Source: Antedon mediterranea (lineage: Eukaryota > Echinodermata > Crinoidea > Comatulida > Antedonidae). Taken from it: a stretch of 64,000 nucleotides of DNA. This document shows positions 1-12,600 of this stretch, in pieces; within the stretch, counting starts at the first letter, position 1; each line of letters starts with the position of its first letter. Where the stretch lies: assembly GCF_964355755.1 (NCBI RefSeq), contig NC_092676.1, forward strand, positions 1,036,288-1,100,287, in the 5' to 3' direction. The notes beneath the pieces were generated by a model that was not told where the DNA came from, made no database searches, and saw only the letters and a list, made by a program, of their open reading frames with translations. The position numbers and the translations under genes are program-made.

Positions 1-89
1 AAAATAAAAAGGTCGAAAATTTGCAATTTTTTTGAAAAAATCCTTGTCAATTGTGCTATCATAACTATATATTTATATCTCCTAAAACG

Positions 90-232
90 CTAATCGTCGT
101 TAGACATTGCGCGTCTCACTTGTGTTCGCCACTCAGTACGTTTTTGAGCAAGCATGTGTATATGTCCGCGTTTGAAAAGTTCTGTTTCCTTTTTTATGTT
201 TGCCATCCATGTTGTTTTTGGTCTTCCTTTTA
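90..232 (-). mobile_element. LINE ORF C-terminal fragment (RTE-like)
   Basis: The minus-strand frame ends GRPKTTWMANIKKETEL, then HMLAQKRTEWRTQVRRAM and a stop. This resembles the extreme C terminus of RTE-type and related non-LTR retrotransposon polymerases (GRPRKRW..., then A.DR..WR..V). Only the tail is present; upstream sequence is unrelated. Confidence 0.55.
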
Positions 233-645
233 TATTTATATACTCGTATATAAATATTATTTGTTTGTGTGAGTGTATTATTCTGTTATAAAAAAGGGAG
301 AAAGAATAAAACATCAATATAATATTAAGGTTGATATTTGTTGATTTAGCTAGGCCTAGTATACAATGAATCAAATACCACACACAATGTATATATTGTC
401 TTTTATTTTCCCTGCCAAACCCAATAAAACACAAAAAGTATAATAACGAAAATCAACTTAACACTAACAATCTAAAATGTGGTGCCGCTTCTTGTAATAC
501 AGTATCTAATAATTGTAAGTTATAGTAAAAACAAATGCATGTACAGTATATAATAATAATGATATACTATTGCGAACATTTAATATTAAAAATTAATTGA
601 ATAAACTATTTTGGATGATAAATTAATTATTACAGATTCGTCAGA

Positions 646-815
646 TTGCGCGTACAGCATTAGTGCAGATTGCGCGTACAGCATTAGCGCAGATTGCGCG
701 TACAGCATTAGTGCAGATTGCGCGTACAGCATTAGCGCGCGCAGAGATTGCACGCAAAGCTTTAGCGCAAGTTGCGCGTAAAGAATTAGCGCATATTGCG
801 TGTAAAGCATTATAG
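646..815. repeat. 24-bp CpG-containing minisatellite, about 7 units
   Basis: Units of the form GATTGCGCGTACAGCATTAG plus four bases, alternating GTGCA and GCGCA; the later units degenerate. Because 24 is a multiple of three, several frames read as peptide repeats, but nothing supports coding. Followed by a poly-G tract at about 824-837. Confidence 0.85.
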
Positions 816-1825
816 GAAAGGTGGGGGGGGGGGGGGTGGCGGTTAAGTGTGTGGAATATCTGTGCTTTGTAAGTATATCTCATGGTAGGCTCGTTAAGTA
901 CACGAAAGTGCCTAAGTAAACGAGTATATAAATACATGTAGCTTCCTATCAATTATAGAAGTACTAATATTAGCATTATTATACTTAATATTAAATGTAA
1001 TATTATTTTAAACCATTTCCATAATACATAAACATAATTTATATCTATAAATTATTTGAATAGATGCGTTAACAAAATTTATAGTAGAATTTAAATTGAA
1101 TAATCCCAGGCTTAGATCAAAACACATTTACGGCTTTGTTAATAAATCATACTCAAAGTCTGAACAATATTTATAAAAAAACTAAATAAACGAAACGTTG
1201 TAATGAAAAAAAATCATGTAACCAAATAAAGGTTTATGACAAATAAATTAAGGTTATCAATATTATCAACAGGAAGTAAAACAGTTTTAACTGTTTTAAA
1301 TATTTGCTTTCACTTCCTGGAAATAAATCACATAAAACATTTATTCTAATTCATTTGAAAGTAGTTCATATATTGCACCATTTTGGAACCTAAATCACAC
1401 ATAGTAAAGCACAAGTTATAATATAAGGAATGTCAAAAATAATTTAAAAATAATTCCGGTATTAAGTCAACTTAAGTACACCAGAACAAACAAAAGACAA
1501 TAATTATACAAGTATAGCCTCTTTTCTTTTTTCTGTTGTTCCAAACATTTTAAATTTGATAAATAAGTTATACTAGAAATTATAGATAACAGATAGATAC
1601 CGAATAAATATAAGAAACAAATGTTATTAATATTAAATTACAGTATAATAAATTATATTATTAGAAAACATTTTTATACAGTAGTAACATTATTTGAATC
1701 AAATGGTATTACATTATAAACCATGCCAAATGATTCTACTGCAGTTACTGCAGGAGAATCATTTTGAAATGATTCCTTAGGAAGGAACTTCAAGGTATAC
1801 AGTTAATTGTATTCATCTTCTCTAC

Positions 1826-1831
1826 TTTATT
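1826..1831 (-). terminator. Candidate polyadenylation signal for ARFGEF3
   Basis: TTTATT on the plus strand (AATAAA on the gene strand) about 315 nt past the stop codon. In sequence this AT-rich the hexamer is common, so the assignment is weak. Confidence 0.25.
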
Positions 1832-2144
1832 ACTACAAACTAATAACAGTAAATTATTAAATAATTGGAAATATTTCTTAGCATTTTACTTGAAAATTGA
1901 ATGGAATGATTATTTTGTTACAAAATATAAAAGAAATGATGGCGATAATAAATAATTAAATATTAATGTACTTTATAAATGTTTTACCTCCACTGTGTAC
2001 TGGAATAATTTCTTTAATCAAAGTAATAAAAAAGTCAATAAATATTGCTTGTAATAAAATTCAAATTAAAAAAAAAATATTGATATAATAAAACAAAGTT
2101 GCAAGCATGTTAAAAAAATGTATGAAAATTAAATATTTTCTTGA

Positions 2145-3624
2145 TTAGATGACACCATAAAGGTGTGCGATTCGTTCCATGAATTCCATGACGGCGTGAC
2201 GTACAGTTTCGTTCTTTACCTGACATACTAACTGATTAACACACGGGAAGACTATTGGCAAGATACTCTGGAACTGGAGATCTGGTAAAAGCTGAAGCAG
2301 TTGCATTAAAGACAGGATCATGTCAGACCAAGACTTCAACAGCGCATCGTGATCCTTCATTATCGACGACTTCTGCTCTAGTTTGATTTTCTCCTGTTTA
2401 CGTCGATCATCCGATGACATGTGTTCATTCTTTGGTTTTGTCGGCTGCTGAGTGTATTTCCATTCTTTGTACGTTGCTTTTTTTACGAATACGGATCGCG
2501 AATGATGAGTCTTTCTCTTTTTGTATTCCTGCATCAAACTCTTGATTGTCTTGGTCGTGGCTAACGTGTAGATCTTACTGTCTTTTGGTGATGAAGGTTC
2601 ATCATACATCTCTCCTTGTTCTGGAGTCGACTCGTCTAGCTCGTTGTGTTTAATCTTTGGGGTCCACTGCGATGCAAACAATCTCTTTGGTTCGCCATCA
2701 TGGTAATGAAAATAAGGATCTCGTCCGGCTGTCGACTGTTCTGGAGATTTAGGTGCAACGAAGAAGAAGAGAGGCACTTCTTCCTCCTTCTTGTTTGAGG
2801 TATCTGAATCTTTTTCTGTGTGGAATTGTAAGTATGAAGCAATAATATCGTTACAAATGCCATATAACCTTTTAACAACCCACTCATAATTTGTGTTGTC
2901 TTCATTAGGATAGAAGCTCAGGTCACAGTTCAGATGTAAGCTTTCAATACTACTCTTTACACTTGGGCACAGCTGGATGGAAGATGATTGTTCACTAGAG
3001 GTAGAAGTTGTACTTCTTGTACGAAGTCTTGGTGATGATTTTACTTCAGCATTTGTATCTTTGACATCATCTGGTTGATTGTCAGCGGCATCACTAGAAG
3101 GAACCACATCTTCATCTCCATACAGAGGAAGGTCTGGTTTGGAACGATGAGAAAGTTTGTTCACAATGCCTTTCACAAGTTCCACATTCAGGTTGTCTTT
3201 TTTGGCATGGTGACAGAGTTCAAGAAGTGTGTGACTGTAGAATGTGAAGCTCATACACGCTTGGTAATACATATTGACGGCAACATCCAGTTTGGCAACT
3301 TTCTGTAGAAGGAATTTCATCCCAGGACGGATGTTAAACTCACAAGCCGTTTGGTATGAGTCGACAAAGCATTCCAACAACAGAGCTAAGTTCTTAGGAG
3401 AAAGGTACGGTAGAAGTCCTGGTAAAGAACTCTCACCAGTGCTGACGTTGCTAGATCCATTAACAGAGTCGTGTAAACTCAATGTAGATGACATACTGCC
3501 TTTGGCAATAGCTTGTACCTCATTTTCTGTCTGGCTCTGTGCTCCATATAACAAGATTGTACCCAGTGTTTGGATCAGCAACTGGTGTGCCAGAAGGCCA
3601 AGGACAATATTTCGATAGTGAACT
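2145..3624 (-). CDS. ARFGEF3: ARFGEF3 exon 27 (last coding exon, stop TAA)
   Basis: Residues 1747-2239 plus stop at 2145-2147. Starts VHYRNIVLGLLAHQLL, continues through LLPYLSPKNLALLLECFVDS, RPGMKFLLQKV, WVVKRLYGICNDI, then KIYTLATTKTIKSLMQEYKK and a final LLPDLQFQSILPIVFPCVNQ to HLYGVI. The end matches the BIG3 C terminus (vertebrate RVYDIIV). One large exon, low-complexity Ser/Thr and Glu/Lys loops between blocks. Confidence 0.95.
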
Positions 3625-6600
3625 CTAAAAAAAAAACCAAAATCATCTCAATGTAAAATAAAAAACAGGACATGTAGGATAAAGCGGACACTAAAAGTGT
3701 AAATGAGGGGGAACAACCTTTGGCTTGCAGCCTAGTAACTGAGTTGAGTTGTGCACAGGTGTGGACATACTTTAGGGGTTATTTATCAATGTATATTATT
3801 TTTTCTTCTATGGTAAAAATGATCTGGGTTTAAACGAGAAATTTGAATATTACACCATACACATAAAGTGTAGATTGGCAATAAAATATATTTTATATGG
3901 AGATTGTCAAATGGAACGAGAAATGAGTCATATGACCTTTTGTTCTAATAAATGTTTTGAAGGTCAAATTCACGGTTTATGATTTAGGTTTATTTTGGTA
4001 GCTCAAAATGACATATTTGATAATGTACAATTTGGATACATATACTGTAATAAAAGCAATGCTTGTTTGAATTAAATATTAGGAAATAATCCTGAATTGA
4101 CATATTTGCAAATCTAAAGTTTATTTTGAGAACATTTATTTCATTTTCAATCAAATATAAAGTTTTACTTTAAAAATACAAATATAATGAGTGAGAAAAA
4201 GCATGACTTTCTGGCTTTTTTTCACTTTATCGTTTTGATTGAGATTTTTACTTTTTAATTGTTTCTTCACTGAGATCCAGCCACAGTATTGCCATTGTTT
4301 TTCAATATTTTGCCTTTGGATTTGTATAGTATAATAATGATTTAAATATAGAACACAATCGCAAGTGAATTTATTCCAAAAATCAATTAAAGATAACATT
4401 ATTCATGTAAAAAACAGATGAATTCTTACCTTGTATGAATAAGGTCCAGTTTCATTGTCGTGTCAACCTCCGGAGGATACAAGATAAAGATGAACGACCG
4501 GCTTGATTCCTCGTTTACGTCAAAGTTTGGACTTCGTTGACATTCAAGGAGAAATACCTGGAATACATCATTAAATATAAACATTAAATTAATTGCAATA
4601 GATACTAAGTATACTATTTTCATTTGAGCACATTAAGTACGTACTTACAAGTAATTAATAAAGATTACCATTACAAAGTGATTTTTTTATTCAGGGTTTT
4701 TGATATTAAACTTGTAAAATTGTAACTACTACCCTCTGGACATATACACACTAGGATAATAAAATTCCACAAAACCATCTCATTTTATAATATTTCATGG
4801 TTTGTTAAAAACTTTTAACTTTGGCAGAGAGAACTTGTACAAAACTACCTTAAGATTCTTAACAGCTGTCAATCCTTTCAAAGAACATATATTCCTGTTT
4901 AATCATAATGACAACTTTCCAAGTTTTAAAATGTGACTGACCGATGAATTCCAATTTCTCAAATTCAGATTACTAAATACTAAATGTCATTTTTCTATCA
5001 ATAAATCTATCTACATAAAGTTTTCGTTTGATAGCGGACAGAAGCTGTTGATTTAGCATACATGTTATTTTAGTCATCAACAAAATGTTCTAATCTAAGT
5101 AAATTTAAACATACAAATGAATTAGAAAAAGTTGTAAATTCAGAATTTGAAAATTTTAACATGATTCAAAGTCTTTTCTGTAATCATGGGCTTTTAACGG
5201 GACAGGTAGGGATAAACAGAATTAGCATCTTCATGTTACAACTCCTAACCTACATTTCTCATTCATTCCCAAAAGCAATAGGTCAACGGAGGTCAATAAA
5301 CCAATATAATCTTAACATCAAGTATTATTAAAATTATAAAATGATTACTAATTAAATAAAAAACCATATTTTATTATATAAAACACAAATATTAATTATT
5401 AAAATTAGAAAATTATTATATAATTATAAGATAACAAATCATATTTTATATAATAAATCAAAATTATTGAGAACCAGAAGCTGGAACTCAAATTAAAAAC
5501 AATAAGAGAAAATAGATAGTTCTTTGATGCACAATAAAAATATATAAACATCATAGTTATTTTTATTACATTTTATTTTTAAAATAAAAAACCAACAGCA
5601 CATCCACCACTTACAGCATGAAACAGAAAACAAATTACAACTCAGAAACATTTAAACTACAACAGAACAGATTAAGACTGGAATTAAAAATGTCAATATG
5701 GGGATGGGCCTGGACTAAACTATTATAAGATAAATTTAATCTACTAATGTAACCATATTTAAGTACATTGACTCTACTAACGAGAACACAGAGGAGATTG
5801 CATAGAATTACCTGTTGTGCTAAGTGTTGCAGCCTAAAATAGTCCATTGGTTTAATATCACGCCTGGCTGCTACTTTAACTTGTCCAACATCACCCATGA
5901 AATCATCCGAGCCTGGATGGAAGCACGCCATCAAGCGCTTCAAACTATGTAGACTTGTCTCTACCGCTTGCTGCATTCCCTTACAGGCAAACGTCCACAT
6001 TTCGTGGGTCAAAATAGGACCGGCACTTAACAACATGTGCCTGCAATTGAAACAATAAAATAACTCAATAATAGCACATGCAGATGTTAAATAGTGATTT
6101 GTAGATTTTAAAAAGAACAATGTTTTAAGTTCAATTAATTTGTTTTAAATAATACAGTTTGAATACTTTGGTTGGCATGGTGTAAGCTCTGTCCACACTA
6201 TAAATCACTATATTCATGGAGGGAAAAATAAAAAAAATTTCCTCCATGCTATATTTAAGTGACAAAAAAACATGATGATATCATATCACTACCATATTTG
6301 GGCACATCATTTATGTCAAACTAGTTTGATAGTGAAGACAGAAATTTAGAAAAGTAAAACATGTGCTTAGAAATCATACATGCTGTGGTTAAAAAATGTC
6401 CATTTAACAAACCTTGGGTTTAAAACAACCACTACAAATCTATTTTTATTAAACAGTAAACTTGAGGTTCATTAATAATAATATAAAACACGTGTTCCAG
6501 CGATTTTGAAATTCACTATTTATGCACTTTCAAAACTTTCCCACTATGTTAATCACTATAATAGTCAATGTGTTTAATTCTCCAGATAATAAACATATTT

Positions 6601-9600
6601 AATGGGTTGTCAAGGCTCTTAAACTGTATTCTATTTATGGATAATTTTATTGGGATGTGTTACCTGATACATGAACAGCCAAGCCTTGATACCGCTTCTG
6701 TTGTTTGTCCAATACACTCTACCAGCAGATCCACAAGCTGTTTTATCATCAGGTACACCCCATCTAAACAGCTGTTATTCTTAACAAAATACGAAATCAA
6801 ATCAACTATCAAATCAGTAGTCAGACCACAAGCATGTTTGAAGTTTGCGATACTGGTGTCCCAAAACGACGGCGATTGTCGTCCACGTCGTACCCACGAT
6901 TGCAGCATTGGTAGGAGTAAATGAGAGATTGAGTAAACTGCAAATTGTGGACCTAAAATTGTAATAAAAACAGACATCATTTAGTTACAGTACACCTCAG
7001 AAATATTAACTAAACTTTGTTAAGCATTATCATAATTGATCATCATGATTATTTTTATTCTTATTATGGCTTTTATTTTCATACTCTTTGGCAAAAAAAA
7101 TTGAATTGCGAGTTGATTACAAAAATATAAACATTAATAATTAATTTCAAGGAGAAAAACTTTGATACAGTATATAAAATTTAACAATATTATTATACAG
7201 ACTAAAAAACATTATAATACAAAAGCACAAATCTCATTGAGGTATAAACAACCAATTATTTAAAATTCATTATAATTTATATTAAAATATTTTTCTTCCA
7301 CCTCTCCATGTTGTAGAGTTATTTTTTATTTGAGAAATAAATGACCTTATATACCAAGTCTTTTGAACATTAAATCACAGCAGAAAATCTACACATTGTG
7401 TGTTTGTTTTTCAAATATCTTGGAAAGATATCTTTCAATAAGCTATAATTCTTGTACAAAATGACAGCAAACATTAAACTGATACTACACACCTGAAAAA
7501 CAAGTTAATTTGTAAAATCGCCAGCTTGCTTGTAAAACTCATTGACATGTGACGGATTAACTAACACTCACAAAACACATATATAAATATTTCAAATGTG
7601 ATCTCGCAGCAACATTTACTTATTTACATTTTTTTAAATGTCTAAAGTGACATTGCACTCAGACATATTGACATATTGTTGTCTGTGATCATCTTTGATG
7701 AAAAACTGGATGTGTTACTGTTATGTATTGAAATATGTTTAGGTTTGTTAAAAACTTAGTGTAATGTTATAAAACATACTGTTATTGGCATACAATGTTA
7801 AATATTAATTAATTAGTGTTTAATGTTATTAATGAATGTTAATGTCTTGACACATTGTAAGCATACATTTCTATTTAATCAATAAGGAACAATCTGTACA
7901 AACGTTGATTTTATTCATGTATACGATTTTTGAGGAGGAAAAAAAAATTACTTTAGATACATAGGCTTTCACACCAACATACAATCATTGAAATGGAATA
8001 CAACTCAAGATGATTTAACCCTAGCATTATGGGGGGGGGGGGGGACTCTTAATCTCTGAACAGATTTGTAATGTTTAATTGACACACAAATATCACAACA
8101 TATTGAACACAATCATTTTAATGATGTACATTAATGTTAAACCTTAAAGCTATACTTATAGTTAATTTAATTTAGTACATGATATTAAACCTCAATGACA
8201 TAACTAACGTCACCAAGTGACAAAATGACAGAAGAGATGTGAATGGTGATAAATGCCTAAAGATATCATAAGACAATTTAAATCCATTATTTTTTCTGAA
8301 GAATTAGAAGCTCTTCATATAAACTAAACTTTTTATGAACTTTTTTTTTCTTTGTGTAAAAAAACATTTTTTAATGTAGACAATATGTTTTTTCACTTTT
8401 TTAATATGCCATTTTAATGTTTTATTAATTCATTTTTGACCAAAAATTGGATTGAAAAAAAAATGTATCTAAAATGTAATTTAAACTAAAGCAAAAAATA
8501 GTCAAATAGTCCGTCAGACAACAAGTTTTTGATTAAAATTCATCGTTCATTTTGTATTTTTAGAAGTAAAATTATGGAATATTTTTCTATGGAAGTGATT
8601 AACTGAAAAACTGCAAAATAACCTATACAAAGTCTGATTTTATTTATACATCTTTAATTCTTATCCTGTCACAAAACAAATATTTCAATTGTTTTGAAAG
8701 AGAATGAATGAATAAGAAAATATTTAATTCTAGAATTAAATATTAGCTATGTAATTGGTGACTATCTGTTATAAAACTAAAACAACAACATTTAGTGGAG
8801 TTGTAGCTTGGTGGTTCAATTAAATTAAATTCAATTCAATCAACTTTATTGTCAAACTCAAGAATGGCTTGAAACTTTGGCTGAAAGTACACATATTAAA
8901 ATTGTCTAAAAACATTGTCGCACAAACAGTAAAAAAGAATAAAATCACATAAAACTGAGAACAAGATGTCATATAAAAAGTTAAAAGAGGGCACAAAAAA
9001 TACAATGCGCTTGCCTTCCAATCCCAAGGTCCGAGGTTCAATCCTGACCTAGTGCCAGGGTTGTATTAACTCACAATTCTTTCAACTCCACTCCCTAAGC
9101 CTCAAATGAGACTTAGTTTATAAGCATGATAAATTATTAAATAGTTTATCCATCCTGTAATTGACGCTGTTGGATGAGTATGAAATAAAAAATAATAAAA
9201 AAGTTTAAAGTATGTACGGTTGATGCTCTTTCAACTGTTATTCCTAAATAATTTTAATGTGAAGTGATTCAAACAAACACATTATTTGTAAACGGATTAT
9301 ATAACCTTCATGTTTATTTTCTGTTAATTATTATCAAATGTTTTATATTTGTTTTTTGAGTAGCTTATTTGTTTGCTCTGACCTTTCACATTTCAAAAGC
9401 AATTTATCGGTTATAATCAAAGCGAGAGTTTTGAAACAGGTGAACGGAAACAAAACATAAACAAATAGTTGGTTTCAGGTGTATAAATACTGCTTTAATG
9501 GTGGCGCCACCACTGATTTTTATTTTATTTTTATTTATTCTCTCTTTAAACTGAATTGCATTTTCAGTAACATATTACTGCTTTTCAAAATGGTCCAGTT

Positions 9601-12600
9601 ACAGAAAATAAAAGCAACAAATTAAAAATAAATGAGTATAATATTGTAGGCGCTGTATAGCAACTTGGCCCCAGCTGGTTATCTGCCAGTTTTGACTTAA
9701 ATGTGATCATAATTTATATCTGGGCATTGTTTCTTTATTTATTAATTATGTAAAAAAAAAAAGAAAATAACAATAACAACAACAAATGCTTTCCAATTTT
9801 TGGTTGATTTTACAATACAAGAATCTCTAGCACATAGAGGTACTACACAACTAGACAGTCAAATGAAATGAGAGTCACTATAGAGCTAGTTTCCATAGCG
9901 TCCTTAAAAATGTAACTATAATAATATTAATAATGGGCATGCTCACTGAAGTCTGGATGTAAACATCAATGTTCCTATTGTTACATGTACAGTAAATTTA
10001 TGGTATTTTTTTTCAGAGTAAACGATAAGATTATTATCTACAGTTTTTTTTTCAATAGTTATTTTTCTTTTTTCATATTATATTATTTTATTTTTTATAG
10101 TGTACTGCTTCTAAAATAAAAAGGATGAAATGAAATTTGGAAGAATAAAATATTTACCTGGTGTTTGATTGACTGATCTTAGAACCTCAAAAAGCAGCTG
10201 CAAAGTCTGCGGCTGATAATGTCTTGGACAAGTTGTAACAGAGCCAGTTAAACCTTCCAGAAGAAGGAACCAGACACAAATGATCCCGCTTTCATCATCG
10301 ATGTCCTCGATGCACACTGGTTTCAGAAGTTCCATTTCTTCTGGTGAATACACGATCTTAGAATCAAGAACAACAAACGTCTCGCTCGATCCAAGCTCCT
10401 GGATTGGAGACTCAGAGGGCGGGCTTAATCCCTTAGTACTCATTTTAATGGACTGTGAGCCTCGGAATGATGGTGACGTTGGCATGTTGTAGATAGAACT
10501 AAGGATCTTATGACATCTGTGAAGGTAGTCTAATGCTGGTAGGCAGAGGTCAACAGCCTGAAGAGTCGTGCCGACACTGTAAGCGCAATTTGTATCTGGT
10601 TCAACTGTAAAAGATTGTATACAATATTAAATTTAATTATTACATAAAAAAAACAACTTTATTCAATTATTTAAAATATATATTGTTCACAATTTTATCA
10701 TAATGTAGTGCAAAATATAAAAAATATATATATGCCATTAGTATTCACAAATTATATGTAAATTAAAAAAAACATTGAGCATAAAATGAATGTGTTAATT
10801 TCACTTCACTTAAAACAAAAGGCATACTTCAACAATCACTATCTGTAATTTAAGAATAGATCAATATTGTATCATAAAATTGCAGAGAGAACAAACATTA
10901 AATGATAAAAAATGTACAATATTAATTACATAATTATCGTCAGCATGAACATGTTGACGCAGGCTGGATTGCGCAATGGGAATTCAAACCCCCATGATGA
11001 TTACAACCTGTTAAGCTTTGTCTACACTATCAAATTTTATGTGACAAAAAAATGTGATGTACCCATATATGAACATGATGATGTAATATGTCACTACCAT
11101 TTGTGGGCATATCACTACCATATGGCCACATCACACTTTTTTGTCACATAAAGTTTGATAATGTAGACAGAGTTTTAGTAGCCATTGTGCTTGCTTCCTT
11201 TAAGTTTGACTTTTCCAGAGTGTGTAACTTAGCACTGTAGTATGTTACTTTTCTAGAATTATGTTTGTTAAAGCAAATATAAATGTTACACAGGTTATGT
11301 ATTGTTATTGAAACTAGCTATTATATATGTTTAAGTAAGCCGGAGCTTAAGGTGTGGATTACACTGTTAAGCTCGCTAAACTAAATGACAATATTTCACT
11401 CATTTTAGTGATGGATACTGTCACAAATTGGCAACTAAAATCCAAAACTTTGTGTAATGAATAGTGAATTGTATTAACACAACACAATAAGGAAAGTCAA
11501 AAGTTCATTTCAAACAGACAGCACAAACAAAAATGAGTTTTTTGTTAACATTGTTGAAGAATTGGATTAGATTTCAGGATTTTGAGGAGATTTATCTTCG
11601 TTAACTTGTTTTGTTCCAATCAAATTTAGACTTTACTAAAACATTAGTATATAACATATGTTGAAGAAATTGAAAATTTAAAAAAATTCTGTTTTTTCTC
11701 CTTCTATCATTGTTTCTATATCTTATGGCAGTCTTAGTTATTTCTTTGCTCTGTAGCACTTTCTTCTGCCCATCTCGTTCAGATGCAATAGGTAGAAGTG
11801 ATGACTAAGCAATGGATAAAATATTTAAACTTTTAGCTAGCTGCGTATATTAGTAAAATAACTCAATTCACAAACCCTTTACAAATTTCAAACATATTAA
11901 GAATAATCAGTGCAAGCTCAGGAGTATGAATATCTGACTGGTGATCTGGGGGTCAAAATTACAACTCCACTCCCAAAGACTTGTAATAAAACTTTGTTTA
12001 TGTAGAGCATCTTGTGTATATGTTTGTTTTGTAAACATTTGAGGGTCCCTAATGATCAGAAATTGCTGGATGGATCATCCTCATTAAATATGGTAAAAAA
12101 AACAACAACAAAAACCTCAGGGTTAGGACAAACTATCTGATTAAACTGACGCAAATCTACTTTGCAGTAGTTAAACAATTATTCAGCATAGTTATTAGTA
12201 AACCATCCAATTACCAATTAAGTGTAGACTTAAGTACCCATCACCTTGCATGCAGACACACTTAATGTTACCTGAATTCACTAAAACAAACTCATCATCT
12301 GTATCTAAAAGAGGCTCAGGTTTGACAACAAAATACATTATATTTCCTAAAGGGTATTTGGAAAGGAACAAATATTAAAATAATATGCATGCAAATAAAA
12401 GAAGAACACAAAACATGAAAGTACATACAGTGCATTACTATGTTCAGCTTTTAAAGATATATTGTCCCCCTGAATAATGTTTAAAATTATTGTTTTTGAA
12501 TATGGCATTTTAATGTCACATAATAATTATTCAAAAATTGGATCGAAAAAAACATTATCTAACTGAAAAAACTGTAATTTAACGGGAAAAAAATATTCAA

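Larger units (their letters stand above)
1..2144. other. 3' flank of ARFGEF3, no gene seen
   Basis: AT-rich sequence. It holds a LINE tail fragment near the left edge, a 24-bp minisatellite with a poly-G run, and two small perfect-stem palindromes near 1279-1297 and 1733-1761. Part of it must be the 3' UTR of ARFGEF3. I see no coding sequence beyond the LINE remnant. Confidence 0.6.
6953..10157 (-). other. Long ARFGEF3 intron 23
   Basis: About 3.2 kb of AT-rich intron. Besides the MITE-2 interior copy and the interrupted SINE it contains a poly-G tract at 8031-8043. I see no exon-like sequence. Confidence 0.6.
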
